Shown here in pieces: positions 35,652-45,291 of a DNA stretch of 64,000 nt; position 1 is the stretch's first letter; the number at the start of each line of letters is the position of its first letter. The translations under genes and the position numbers were made by a program. Origin of the DNA: CAZRKC01 sp964600665 (GTDB lineage: Bacteria; Bacillota; SLNR01); the NCBI GenBank assembly GCA_964600665.1, contig CAZRKC010000007.1, forward strand, positions 1 to 64,000, written 5' to 3'. The notes under the pieces are model-generated. The model had not been told where the DNA came from and did not search any database. It was given only the letters and a program-made list of their open reading frames with translations.

Positions 35652-36149
35652 CTATCTTTCTTCTCTATCAACTACACTTGAGTCGGAATGAACTGTTAAA
35701 AATATGTCCTTTCGAAATGGTATAAACGAAGTTTTTATAGGGTAATCAACTCTGACGCAAACGGTCGGCTCCAGCAAAATTCTCATTGTGTGCGCATCTA
35801 TTGATGGAACCCCATCATTGATGTTGTGCACATTAACGATAACTTTCAATGAACTTTCATCTCGAAGGTGTTTTATATTTTTTTTGATATTTAATTCTGT
35901 CCAATATTTCGCTTCTGCTTGTGCTCTCAAAGGGTCAATGTACAATACGCCCTCGGCAAGCAAATCGAGATTTAAACATTGCGCACCAGCAAGCGACCCG
36001 AAATCAGCAGCTGCCTGAACGACCCCTTTTGTGTTAATCATGAGTCCAATATCCAGAACTAAACCGAGAATAGTTATAATTACTGGCATGGATATAATCA
36101 TCATCACTGCTATCGATCCATTCACCGATTTATTTTTGATGTTGTTCAT
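35652..36149 (-). CDS. TadG-like pilus assembly protein
   Basis: A 165-residue protein with one N-terminal membrane helix (about 10-32) and the start NGSIAVMMIISMPVIITILG typical of the TadG N-terminal domain, followed by an extracytoplasmic part. It lacks the long von Willebrand A domain of many TadG proteins, so it is a short form. Last gene of the tad operon, overlapping tadE by 4 nt. Confidence 0.72.
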   Translation of the reverse strand: MNNIKNKSVNGSIAVMMIISMPVIITILGLVLDIGLMINTKGVVQAAADFGSLAGAQCLNLDLLAEGVLYIDPLRAQAEAKYWTELNIKKNIKHLRDESSLKVIVNVHNINDGVPSIDAHTMRILLEPTVCVRVDYPIKTSFIPFRKDIFLTVHSDSSVVDREER

Positions 36150-36565
36150 TTGACATTTTCGCTTCTTGTAGTGAATTCCACTTCAAGATTGATATTACTC
36201 CTTGCGAGGCGCCGAATCATCGGTGTAATGAACTCATGAACATACATTAGCTTTACTTTGATCGGAGACCCGTATCCAGCTTTCTTTGGGTGAATGTCAA
36301 CCGCTACATCATCATATGAAAACCCATTCTTTTCAAGAGTATTAATAATCCGCTCGTATACAATAGGTGTTGCTCCACCTTCAATAGCTGCGAGACGACC
36401 CCCTTCACGAGCTGCAGATGAGAGAATTATCCGTTTATTCATCATTATGCCACAATCAATAATTGAGAAGAAAAGTAGCATAATAATTGAAAATACGAGA
36501 ACAAACTCAGCAACGACGGCTCCTTTGTTATTTACGCAATACTCTGAGCTTCTAAGTTGCCGCAT
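36146..36565 (-). CDS. TadE-like minor pseudopilin
   Basis: A 139-residue protein with a prepilin-like N-terminus: NNKGAVVAEFVLVFSIIML has Gly before the cleavage point and Glu five residues later, followed by the hydrophobic stem. REGGRLAAIEGG is common in TadE. Probably processed by a prepilin peptidase not coded here. Confidence 0.8.
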   Translation of the reverse strand: MRQLRSSEYCVNNKGAVVAEFVLVFSIIMLLFFSIIDCGIMMNKRIILSSAAREGGRLAAIEGGATPIVYERIINTLEKNGFSYDDVAVDIHPKKAGYGSPIKVKLMYVHEFITPMIRRLARSNINLEVEFTTRSENVK

Positions 36566-36567
36566 GA

Positions 36568-36756
36568 TTATCTACCTGCGTTTTGCAAATCAGTAATAAT
36601 CTCGAATAATCTTGCATTCAACTCTCCTCCTAGGGTAGATAAAGTCCCTATGAGGATTATTACGACAAGTGCTAGCAGAAGAGCATACTCAGCTGTAGCG
36701 GCTCCCCTTTCTTCTGTCATCACCATTTTAATAATCATTGCCAGATTGTTTATCAT
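36568..36756 (-). CDS. flp: Flp-type major pilin
   Basis: A 62-residue type IVb pilin precursor. EERG/AATAEY matches the Flp cleavage motif G/XXXXEY, followed by the hydrophobic helix ALLLALVVIILIGTLSTLG and a short tail. The mature pilin would be about 44 residues. It sits between tadC and tadE. Confidence 0.88.
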   Translation of the reverse strand: MINNLAMIIKMVMTEERGAATAEYALLLALVVIILIGTLSTLGGELNARLFEIITDLQNAGR

Positions 36757-36775
36757 TTATATTCCTCCTCTTGAT

Positions 36776-37693
36776 TTACCATGAATTTTGCATGAAAGAA
36801 ATTAAGCTTGGCATAAGTGTGATTGTGAATACAAGAGGCATAAAAAAGCATAAAGTAATTACTGTCATTTTCAGTGGGAGACTACCGATTTTCTCCTCAA
36901 TCCTTTGGGCATTGAGTTGCCGCATGATGATAATCAATGCTTTTATTGAGGTCTCGATCGGATTACCCATTCTGATACTCTGTATCAAAGAATTTACAAA
37001 TGTATTAACTTCGGGCATTTCAAGCAATCGACTCATGTTTGCTAGAGCATCCTGTAATCTTACTCCAATTTCCACCTCCCTCAGACATTTTTGCAACTCA
37101 TCGGAAAATGCACCTCCTTTCTTTGTGATGATAGTTTGAAGTGCTCGATGAAGTCCCATACCCCCATTAGTACAGAGAATCATAAGTTCGAGAACTTCCG
37201 GCATCTGTTCGATAATTTCTGCTCTCCTTTTCTTTCTTTTGTATGCAAGGTATAGATCTGGGACTTGGAATCCCACAAAACCTGAGGCTATTATGATGGA
37301 TAGTGAAACGCTTTGATTGAAGAGAATCTTTGCTAAAATCGACGCCACTGTTACAAGTATTGTAAGAAATGTTTTAATCCAATAAATCTCCTCGACACTG
37401 GTTTTTTCTGACAAGCCAGCCATTGCGAGTTTTTTTACATATAGTGTTTCAATTTTTTCCCGATTTATTCTGCTTAGGTGATGGTTAACTTTGCGCCATA
37501 AATATGGTTTTACACTTAAAGATTCAACTTCTCTCAACTTCATCAATTTGTGCCTTGATAATGCAGACCCAAATATATAGTTTTCTAAAACATGCCTTGT
37601 GGGGGCAGAGTGAGCAAGCAATAATAGTATTGTGGCCAGTGCTCCGGTAATTGCGGCGATAATTGCTTTATCCAAAGATTTCACCTTCTTCAA
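36776..37693 (-). CDS. tadC: Tad pilus inner-membrane platform protein TadC
   Basis: A 305-residue type II secretion F-domain protein with membrane helices near both ends and a cytosolic middle part (EQMPEVLELMILCTNGGMGL is the recognisable stretch). With TadB it forms the membrane platform on which TadA acts. It overlaps tadB by 4 nt. Confidence 0.87.
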   Translation of the reverse strand: MKKVKSLDKAIIAAITGALATILLLLAHSAPTRHVLENYIFGSALSRHKLMKLREVESLSVKPYLWRKVNHHLSRINREKIETLYVKKLAMAGLSEKTSVEEIYWIKTFLTILVTVASILAKILFNQSVSLSIIIASGFVGFQVPDLYLAYKRKKRRAEIIEQMPEVLELMILCTNGGMGLHRALQTIITKKGGAFSDELQKCLREVEIGVRLQDALANMSRLLEMPEVNTFVNSLIQSIRMGNPIETSIKALIIIMRQLNAQRIEEKIGSLPLKMTVITLCFFMPLVFTITLMPSLISFMQNSW

Positions 37694-38616
37694 GTAATAG
37701 TATGAATGTTAGCAAGTCTTTTTATTGCAAAGACCCCAAGCCCCCACAAGACAAAGGAAATTGTAAGTGCTGATCGACCAAGATCCGTATTTAACAGCGG
37801 CATGAGCATGTCTGGATGAAACAAACGAAAGTATATGCATAGTATTATCGGAATGAATATGAGAAGATTTGCTGTTAATCTCACTTCAGACGTTTTTGAG
37901 CGCATATCACCTTTTTGCATTTTCCTTTGCCTCATCAATATCTCCATCTTACTTAGGACCTCTATCAAATCTCCCCCCGATGATCGATTAATTTCAATTG
38001 CATGACAGAAATATTCATAGTCATCATTTTGCAGACTGCGATCTAGTTGTTTAAGCGAATCTGACAGGCTTATTCCTATTCTATATCGATCGATTACTTG
38101 CTGCAGCTGACTTCTCATCGGATCTTGGACTTCTGGTATTGTCTGCTCGATTGCTTGAACAAGATTCAAGCCTGCATAAAGATTGCATATTATGTAAGTT
38201 ACAGCTTGTTCAAACTGCTCAGTGAATTTGCTTTTATTTTGACTAATTCGAGTGCTGATCCAGGAATTGATAAGTATTGCGATAAGCAGAATTATGGCAA
38301 GCCCCATTATCGTTCCACTACTGACTGAAATGATTGAAAATGTAACTGGTACGCCAATGATAAGTTGTTTTAGTAATTTTTGGGGATCAATATTTGCAGC
38401 AATTAATCTTTCAATATAAAACAATTTAATGTTATGGTACACAGTGCTGCTATGACGCTTTATGGGTACCATAAGCTCTTTTTGTGTATTCATCACCTGG
38501 TGGAGCCTTTTGTTATTGCTAGGGAAATTGTAAAGATGTTTTTTATATGGAATGGTTATCACCAAATACAGTGAGAAGCCAAACAAAACCGAGACAAATG
38601 CATATAGTGCAGTCAA
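37690..38616 (-). CDS. tadB: Tad pilus inner-membrane platform protein TadB
   Basis: A 308-residue membrane protein of the T2SS-F family: N-terminal helix, two central helices (about 90-125), and C-terminal helices, with EQAVTYIICNLYAGLNLVQA and DLIEVLSKMEILMRQRKMQ as family-typical stretches. Partner of TadC. Confidence 0.87.
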   Translation of the reverse strand: MTALYAFVSVLFGFSLYLVITIPYKKHLYNFPSNNKRLHQVMNTQKELMVPIKRHSSTVYHNIKLFYIERLIAANIDPQKLLKQLIIGVPVTFSIISVSSGTIMGLAIILLIAILINSWISTRISQNKSKFTEQFEQAVTYIICNLYAGLNLVQAIEQTIPEVQDPMRSQLQQVIDRYRIGISLSDSLKQLDRSLQNDDYEYFCHAIEINRSSGGDLIEVLSKMEILMRQRKMQKGDMRSKTSEVRLTANLLIFIPIILCIYFRLFHPDMLMPLLNTDLGRSALTISFVLWGLGVFAIKRLANIHTIT

Positions 38617-38641
38617 GACCTCACCTTTCTTTCTCTAACCT

Positions 38642-40039
38642 TCAAGTAAGATACCCTGCTGTTTTCATCTTTTCCTTGAAGAAGTCGGGATAGTCATTTT
38701 TCTTCTGTTTCTGATATTTGCCTGTAATTTTGCCATTGTTATCTTTTCCTTGGGCTCTGAATTGGAAAATACCATGTAGTGTCGCTTGCATATTTTCACC
38801 TATATCTTTGTCGACAATAGAAATTGAAGTCACTTTCCTTGATCCATCATGCATTCTCATCACATGGATCACAACATCGATAGCCGAGAGAACCTGCTCT
38901 CGAATCACATTATACGGTAATGACTCACCTGCCATCATCACCATATTTTCAAGCCTGCTTAAAGCATCCTTTGCATTATTTGCATGAATCGTCGTCAACG
39001 AACCGCTGTGGCCTGTGTTCATCGCTTGTAGCATGTCAAACGCCTCTGCTCCCCTACACTCCCCTATGATGATCCTGTCAGGCCTCATGCGGAGAGCATT
39101 TCTAAGTAGTTGCCTTATGGTTACCTCCCCCTTCCCTTCAATATTAGGTGGCCTTGTTTCTAGGGAAATAATGTGATCTTGGTTTAATTTCAATTCAGCT
39201 GAATCTTCAATCGTAATTACTCGTTCTGTTGCATTTGGGATACAGCCCGACAACGCATTTAATAAGGTGGTTTTCCCGCTACCTGTTCCGCCTGATATTA
39301 AAACGTTCATTTTGGACTTAACGCAATGCTCAATGAAGATTGCCATTTCAGGTGTCAATGAGCCTAATTTGATTAATGTCTCGAGATGATGACTAACTTT
39401 CGGAAATTTTCGTATTGTTAATATCGGCCCAGACAGAGACAAAGGTGGAATAATTGCATGAACACGTGAACCATCTGGAAGCCTGGCATCCACATATGGA
39501 CTCGATTGATCTATTCTACGACCAATAGGTGTCACGATGCGTTCAATGATTGAAAGGAGATGTTCATCATTCTCGAATTCAACAGATGTTCTGATAAGCT
39601 GTCCTTCTTCTTCCACAAATACCTGACGACTACCATTTACCATGATTTCCGATATTCGATCACTTCGGATAAACGCATCTATTGGGCCATATCCAATAAT
39701 TTCATTCAGAATATATTCAGCAAGTTCGTTCCTTGGCATATTTCTGACTATCAGTACTTCTCGAGCTAAAATTTGATCGATTATCCGAAAAAGGTAGTTC
39801 CGCTTATTGATATCATTTCGAGCACTCCCCAGAATTGATGGATACTCTTGCAGAATCTTTTTTTGCAAGTATCGCAAAATTTCATTTTTGTCGGTCTTTT
39901 TCTCATCATCACTTATTTCATTATCATTTCCTTTCTTCAAGATATTGTCTTGCAGCATATTCTCATCCTGTTCTCTTTTTTTAACTATCTTTGATGAGTC
40001 TTCAACATTTTCTAATCGATGAAGTAAGCTATTAGCCAT
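38642..40039 (-). CDS. tadA: Tad secretion ATPase TadA (CpaF family)
   Basis: Hexameric ATPase that powers pilus assembly and, in other Tad systems, retraction. The 465-residue protein has Walker A LISGGTGSGKTTLLNAL, the Asp-box ITIEDSAELKLNQ, RPDRIIIGECRGAEAFDML (Walker B) and the His-box GHSGSLTTIHAN. ATG 40039 follows GGAAAGGTGG and overlaps the tadZ stop by 8 nt; the open frame to 40105 is not needed. Confidence 0.92.
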   Translation of the reverse strand: MANSLLHRLENVEDSSKIVKKREQDENMLQDNILKKGNDNEISDDEKKTDKNEILRYLQKKILQEYPSILGSARNDINKRNYLFRIIDQILAREVLIVRNMPRNELAEYILNEIIGYGPIDAFIRSDRISEIMVNGSRQVFVEEEGQLIRTSVEFENDEHLLSIIERIVTPIGRRIDQSSPYVDARLPDGSRVHAIIPPLSLSGPILTIRKFPKVSHHLETLIKLGSLTPEMAIFIEHCVKSKMNVLISGGTGSGKTTLLNALSGCIPNATERVITIEDSAELKLNQDHIISLETRPPNIEGKGEVTIRQLLRNALRMRPDRIIIGECRGAEAFDMLQAMNTGHSGSLTTIHANNAKDALSRLENMVMMAGESLPYNVIREQVLSAIDVVIHVMRMHDGSRKVTSISIVDKDIGENMQATLHGIFQFRAQGKDNNGKITGKYQKQKKNDYPDFFKEKMKTAGYLT

Positions 40040-41372
40040 TTGTAATCCACCTTTCCTTAATAGCTTTATATAAGCCATCAAATTTCGATTTTTTCCCAGC
40101 CCCACTGAATTTGCTTACACTCTCATTTGTGCCTAATATCATTTTGGTCAATTCGATTAACTGAGTTTTTGTTTCACTTGACCCATGACCCAATGCAATA
40201 GGTTTCCCTTCATAAATACTATCCTCAACTTTTATCCTTTCATGAAGCAACATACCTTTACAGGTAACGTTCAAGTGCGTGCTTATGACATTGGGATCAA
40301 GTTTGCTGCTTGGGCAATATTGATTAAGAATGTATGTTTGATTTAAATAATCGCTATACCCTAGTCGTTTTATTGTATCTATGGCTATTTTAGTTTGTTT
40401 TATGGAAGCTAGATCCGCAGTCGTGATGTAAACGATCTCACTTGATTTCTCTATGATTTGGTACAGAGTGTCATCCATTGGATGGGATGAAGTATCAACT
40501 AGAATATAATCAAATAATTGTGTCGCACACTCAATTATTCTTTCAAGATAGCCTTCTGTAATGAATTCAGCAAGCTCCGGTCGGGCTGGACCAGTCAAAA
40601 CATAAAGTCCAGAACTTCTGTGCTTTTGTAACCCTTGCTCCAATTTACATGAGGATAAATCGTTTATTTCCGGTAAAAGGTCCATAATTGACACTTTATT
40701 TGATAAATTCAAATGCACAGATATGTCGCTTGAAGCAATATCACCATCGATTAGCAGTGTTCTTTTATTATGCATCTTTGCAAGTAAACATCCAATATTT
40801 ACTGCGAGGAACGTCTTGCCAACACCTCCTTTATAACTAATAAAAGCAATTACCTTTGTGTCAGTTTTCTTTTGCTTTGGAATCCCATCGTGAATTGTTC
40901 CATCACTTACTTCTTTTATTGTATTTGAGGCTGAACTCTCATCAACAACACGAACAGAACCTCGGCCGTTTGACAAGACTTCTGATGGCATTTTATGTAA
41001 AATACTATCGCTGATGAATTGAAAATATGTGTGTAAAACAGAGAGATTCGTGTCATAGATGATCGTATCATCAACATATTCATCGATATTTGATAACTTG
41101 CTTTTTTCTAACGCACTGATACCATAAAGCATGAAAATAATCTTTACTTCATAATTCTGAATCTTAAGTTTGTGTGCATCCCTGCACGCATTACGTAAAT
41201 TTGCTTCCGTAACTTTGTATACCACTAAATCAATGGCAAGCTCATCTAGATCGCTTTTTTTATCATCTAACCCCCGTATATGTATCAGCTTGCATATTCC
41301 TTCAATTCTATCAAATATTTTTGCATCATGCGCACTGTCACTAATCAATAATATGCGAAGACCGAAAGGCAT
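40032..41372 (-). CDS. tadZ: TadZ/CpaE-like ParA-family localisation ATPase
   Basis: A 446-residue protein with an N-terminal receiver-like domain (residues 1-115) and a C-terminal MinD/ParA ATPase domain. ISYKGGVGKTFLAVNIG is a deviant Walker A with the extra Lys, LLIDGDIASSDISVHL the switch I/Walker A' region and YILVDTSSHPMDDT the Walker B. TadZ marks the pole or site where the pilus machine is built. Start ATG 41372 has GGGAG and GGGG upstream. Confidence 0.85.
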   Translation of the reverse strand: MPFGLRILLISDSAHDAKIFDRIEGICKLIHIRGLDDKKSDLDELAIDLVVYKVTEANLRNACRDAHKLKIQNYEVKIIFMLYGISALEKSKLSNIDEYVDDTIIYDTNLSVLHTYFQFISDSILHKMPSEVLSNGRGSVRVVDESSASNTIKEVSDGTIHDGIPKQKKTDTKVIAFISYKGGVGKTFLAVNIGCLLAKMHNKRTLLIDGDIASSDISVHLNLSNKVSIMDLLPEINDLSSCKLEQGLQKHRSSGLYVLTGPARPELAEFITEGYLERIIECATQLFDYILVDTSSHPMDDTLYQIIEKSSEIVYITTADLASIKQTKIAIDTIKRLGYSDYLNQTYILNQYCPSSKLDPNVISTHLNVTCKGMLLHERIKVEDSIYEGKPIALGHGSSETKTQLIELTKMILGTNESVSKFSGAGKKSKFDGLYKAIKERWITNG

Positions 41373-41409
41373 TTTCCCCAACTCCCATTTCGTCAAGATA
41401 TACTCGGAT

Positions 41410-42084
41410 TCAAAATCCTAAGTTTTCGTGATATACTCCTTCAGTTCGAATTTCGGTGCTATTATATGGCGTACCGACGACATACATATTCCCATGCTCA
41501 ATACTGTAAGCTAAAGTCTCTGCTTGAACTGGAGTAACCTTTACCACTATACCTTCAATCTCATGTGAGTTTTTGTCATAACCACTGGAATTTCCATTTT
41601 TTATATCGAGTATCTCTAGGTTTTGTAGTATAAATTTCGAGAAACTGTATCCATGCTTGCTATCTTTTGCAACATAGATGAGATCGATTTTATCTCCAAT
41701 TCTTAAAGTGTTACCTAGTGTTTGTGAAGGTGCCAAGGTCAGAAAAAATCCACGCGATCCTGAATCAAGCCTCCCTTTATAATTATTACCAACATGACTC
41801 AATGAGAATTTTTCATATAAAAACTGTTCTCCTTGGTAGATGGGAACCAGTGAATACTGTCCAATGATGTCCTCTTTCTTCATTTGTTTAACTCCTATCA
41901 ATCCAGTGGGGTGGATCTCTATCATTTCGATCATGGATTCCTCTATTTGTGTATATTGTGGAATTTCTTTTCTTGCTACTAGCACACTCACCCTAGTGCT
42001 ATTTGATTTTAAAACGCTAAAAATAATAGTTCCAGAAATCAACGCCATAATTGTTGCTAAGATTAATATCCGATTATTTTGCAT
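41410..42084 (-). CDS. cpaB: Flp pilus assembly protein CpaB (RcpC)
   Basis: A 224-residue protein with one N-terminal membrane helix (7-24), then an SAF domain (VLVARKEIPQYTQIEESMIE) and the RcpC-type domain (LRIGDKIDLIYVAKDSKHG). In other Tad systems it acts in the envelope around the pilus channel. First gene of the operon; AAGGGGG lies before the ATG, behind a strong promoter. Confidence 0.85.
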   Translation of the reverse strand: MQNNRILILATIMALISGTIIFSVLKSNSTRVSVLVARKEIPQYTQIEESMIEMIEIHPTGLIGVKQMKKEDIIGQYSLVPIYQGEQFLYEKFSLSHVGNNYKGRLDSGSRGFFLTLAPSQTLGNTLRIGDKIDLIYVAKDSKHGYSFSKFILQNLEILDIKNGNSSGYDKNSHEIEGIVVKVTPVQAETLAYSIEHGNMYVVGTPYNSTEIRTEGVYHENLGF

Positions 42085-42117
42085 TCAGTTACCCCCTTAA
42101 TTTATCGCTGCGATTCA

Positions 42118-42146
42118 ATTCTATGCATGCAATAATATATTGTCAA
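42118..42146 (-). promoter_or_regulatory. sigma-A promoter of the tad operon
   Basis: Minus strand TTGACA (42141-42146), 17 nt, TAGAAT (42118-42123), about 35 nt before the cpaB ATG: an almost ideal vegetative promoter. Confidence 0.8.
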
Positions 42147-42190
42147 AGCGCAACTTTTGACAAAAAAAAATAAATCCGCAAGTTTTGACA
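42140..42190. repeat. TTTGACA repeats resembling Spo0A boxes
   Basis: TTGTCAAA (42140-42147) and TTTGACAA (42156-42163) form an inverted repeat, and CGCAASTTTTGACA occurs twice (42149-42162 and 42177-42190), 28 nt apart. The cores match the Spo0A box TTTGTCRAA. The first copy coincides with the -35 of the tad promoter. Confidence 0.6.
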
Positions 42191-42311
42191 CGGAATTATT
42201 CGTTTTGGAATTGGTATTATATGGTACATACCCTCAAATCATTCACAACCCCAATTTTCATGACTATATAAATCCTGATTATTCATAATAAACAGAATTC
42301 ATCACTATTTG

Positions 42312-42340
42312 TCGTTTTATTGTGTAGACATTTGTATAAT
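42312..42340 (+). promoter_or_regulatory. probable promoter of the SLH-protein gene
   Basis: A perfect TATAAT (42335-42340) with only TCGTTT 17 nt upstream as -35. It would give a leader of about 75 nt. Confidence 0.5.
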
Positions 42341-42424
42341 GGTTATTCTTCCCATAATTCACTGAGGAGGAATAGTAAAGGGATCGTTTAATTCCAAAGG
42401 TACAAATTATAGGGGGTTACTAAC

Positions 42425-44022
42425 ATGCACATCATTAAGAATAGAATTATTTTTTCGACTATCATTCTAGCAGGATTATGGTTTGTTTTTTTAAGTATGC
42501 CGTGCGAAGCCTCGCTTCATCCCTGGTTTATCGATGTTGATGACCAGCATTGGGCATATAGAAATATTCGTGTTATGTGGGAGGAGGGAAATGTCGATGG
42601 GTTCTATATTGATATACACAACCCAGCAGAAGGGATTATGTTTCGTCCAGAACGAAATATTACAAAAGCTGAATTCGGACTGCTTCTTTATAGAACTTTT
42701 GCACTAGATCCATACCGCCCTCTGTCCCCATCATTTCTCGATGTTCCGTTTGACTATATTATTTATGGATACGTAGATGGTTTCGAAATTATTGAAGCCC
42801 TTGATACGATGGGAATGATTCCGCATAATAGTGTTTTTTCTTTCCGGAAAGTTATTTAACCAGAGAGCAGGCGGGTGAATGGTTAGTTGATGTATTAAAT
42901 CTTAGAGCACATGCTGCTTCTTTGACGAAGGAGCAAGTGGATGAGTTACTCTCTGTTTTTCATGACGAATCTGAAATTGCCCCACACCTAAGAAATGTCA
43001 TCGCTACTTGTGTTCAACTTCGGATTCTTACAGGTTATGGTACAACCCATCGTACAATACAACCACGACGGCAGATCACCCGCGACGAAGCTGTGAGTAT
43101 TGTGTATCGGTCTTGTTTTATTCGTGTTTTTTCAAATCCTGATTATATATCCCCCGATTCTGATGGCTTCAATGACTTTGTCACGTTTTATTTGAGTAAA
43201 CTAAAGAATCGAAACACGCACAATAAGCAACTCCATATTAAATCTTCCAACGACAATATTGTCAATACTATTATGATTAACGATCACGAGGATTCAGTGA
43301 TATGGATGGGAAATGATACTGCAGGACATATTTTGCCACCAGGCCAGTACTTCTATTTTGCATCTGCTCAAGATAGACATGGTAATTACTTTGTGACAAA
43401 CCCCATGTCGATTTGGTTGATTCTCCCTTCGATCACTGCCACAATTACGCCAAATATTTCCACTCCTGGTGGGAGTGTTCATGTTAATGCATCGACGCAT
43501 GGCCATGCTGAGTGTGTGGATCTATTATTGCCTGATGGCAGAATTATTACCATGAATAAGGTATCGAGTTCCTCACAAGGCATGGAGGCAAATTGGGTTG
43601 GGACATTTGTCATTGACAAGCATGAACATGATGGTGATTATGAACTTACTGCCAGAGCATATTTTAAAGATTCAATCATACGCGATACTGTCTTATCATA
43701 TCGAGTTGAAGACTATCTTTTTCTCAAAGGGATGGCAATACCAAACTCTCTAAAAAGTGGACAAATCGTGACCATTATTGCTTCTGCCTCTGAGAACATA
43801 TTGAATGTTGAGATTTTGCTTCCATGCGGTTTACGGGATTTAATGCTACCGATTGAAGGAAGCCATTGGAGATATGAGTATCGGGTGCCTATTGACACTC
43901 CAAATGATATTTATCTAGCTATCCTAAAAGGAATTTCGGAAACAAAAACTATCCATTCAACGGTTCATTATGAAGTTATCGATCCAATTCTTGCAAATAT
44001 CAAGTTCTATCTGAGTGATTAA
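42425..44022 (+). pseudogene. SLH-domain surface protein interrupted by a frameshift
   Basis: Two open frames make up one protein of about 532 residues. Part 1 (42425-42859) has a signal peptide (cut near PCEA-S) and one SLH domain (WFIDVDDQHWAYRNIRVMWE), then runs off-frame. Part 2 is open in the -1 frame from about 42838 to 44022: FPESYLTREQAGEWLVDVLN completes the second SLH domain, a third follows (ILTGYGTTHRTIQPRRQIT), then FlgD/Ig-like beta-sandwich repeats. Restoring one T in the T6 run at 42834-42839 joins the frames. It could be a true pseudogene, a phase-variable gene, slippage or a sequence error. SLH domains hold proteins on the Gram-positive wall. GGGGG precedes the ATG; divergent from the tad genes. 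Confidence 0.8.
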
Positions 44023-44930
44023 GACTTATTTATTGTTTGTGTTTTTAAAAACATTGCGACTCCAAATATCACAATGATGCCGCCAGCAATTTGTGTGATA
44101 CTAGGATATTCCTTTAATATTATTGCTGCTAGTATTGTTGCGCCAATCGGTTCTCCTAATATACTGATTGAAACAGTGGTTGCCCCGATATACTTGATTA
44201 GCCAATTAAATATGGTATGCCCTACTACAGTCGATAGAAGTGCCAACATAGTAAAGATTAGTAAATCATTTGTTGTGATAGCATAATTCGCTGTCGACGT
44301 CCCAATGGATAACATGATAAGCATTAAAGCACTAGAAGAATATGAAATGCCAGCATATGTCCATATATCCATTTTTTTGCGAATGATCTTCCCTAAAATT
44401 AGATATCCAGCAAATGTAACTGCTCCAATGAATGCTAACCCATCACCTAACAGCACCTGATCACCTAAATATGTGTCAGCATACCCGATGAGGGCGCTAC
44501 CTGCGAAAGCCAGTGAAAGATATCCAATTGAGCGGAGTGAAATTTTCTCATCAAACAATAACCACGAACCTAAAATTACAAAAATCGGTTGTGTCGTAAC
44601 AATAATTGTTGAACTAGAAACAGAAGTATATTTTAAAGACGATATCCAAGACCAGAAGTGCAGTGCGAGGATGATGCCACTCAGGAAAGATAGCATAACC
44701 TCTTTCTCTTGCCAGTTGATCCTGTAAAACGAGTGTCTAAATACCGCTATTACCAATATTATTAACGCACTAATTACCATGCGATAAGAAGCGATTATTA
44801 GAGCTGGCGTATTTGTAAGTCGAATTAAAACAGCAGCCGATGATATGCCGCTAACACCAATAAACAATAACAGATACGCAAGTTTGGTATTCAGATGCGT
44901 ATCTGTTACTCTTGTTCGAGTGAACTTCAT
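44019..44930 (-). CDS. EamA/DMT-family transporter
   Basis: A 303-residue protein with ten hydrophobic helices in two EamA repeats (each about 140 residues; ILGEPIGATILAAIILKEYPS in the second is typical). Family members export or import amino acids and other metabolites; substrate unknown. It converges with the SLH gene, the stops overlapping by 4 nt. Confidence 0.88.
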   Translation of the reverse strand: MKFTRTRVTDTHLNTKLAYLLLFIGVSGISSAAVLIRLTNTPALIIASYRMVISALIILVIAVFRHSFYRINWQEKEVMLSFLSGIILALHFWSWISSLKYTSVSSSTIIVTTQPIFVILGSWLLFDEKISLRSIGYLSLAFAGSALIGYADTYLGDQVLLGDGLAFIGAVTFAGYLILGKIIRKKMDIWTYAGISYSSSALMLIMLSIGTSTANYAITTNDLLIFTMLALLSTVVGHTIFNWLIKYIGATTVSISILGEPIGATILAAIILKEYPSITQIAGGIIVIFGVAMFLKTQTINKS

Positions 44931-44941
44931 AAGTCCTCCAA

Positions 44942-45208
44942 TTAGTAAATTATTAAGATAATGGCCATTGTTGTAAATAATGCTACAGCTATTTGAAACG
45001 CTTTCTTTCGATATTGAGGATATTTCCGATAGGCAATAAATGCCAGATTTTCCAAACCGATAAATATTGGAAAATATGTATGTAGGTTAAACCCACCGCG
45101 AGAAGATTCTAATAGCCCTAATACAATGACCAATACGCTAATCGGGATAGAGAACAGTTTCTCTCCCAAAGATAGATTGCTACTGCTTTCTGCAACATAT
45201 TGTTCCAT
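44942..45208 (-). CDS. small membrane protein, unknown
   Basis: Eighty-eight residues with three likely membrane helices (about 18-35, 45-58 and 70-87). Not recognised. It precedes the EamA transporter by 11 nt and is probably co-transcribed. AGGGGAGGC lies before the ATG. Confidence 0.6.
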   Translation of the reverse strand: MEQYVAESSSNLSLGEKLFSIPISVLVIVLGLLESSRGGFNLHTYFPIFIGLENLAFIAYRKYPQYRKKAFQIAVALFTTMAIILIIY

Positions 45209-45291
45209 GAGAGCCTCCCCTTATCAGAATATTCCGATTATTTCTTTACTTGTATTATAATTATGCTTGCAGTTTTTAACAAGTATAGAAT

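Larger units (their letters stand above)
42085..42424. promoter_or_regulatory. 340-nt divergent control region of tad and the SLH gene
   Basis: No gene is seen here. It holds the tad promoter on minus, a -10 for the SLH gene on plus, three TTTGACA-type repeats and a plus-strand GAGGAGG (42364-42370) that is followed by no start codon. No known riboswitch was recognised. Confidence 0.7.

Noticed and set aside
42361..42424. Leader peptide gene after GAGGAGG at 42364
   Set aside because: No start codon at a usable distance; the real start at 42425 has its own GGGGG.
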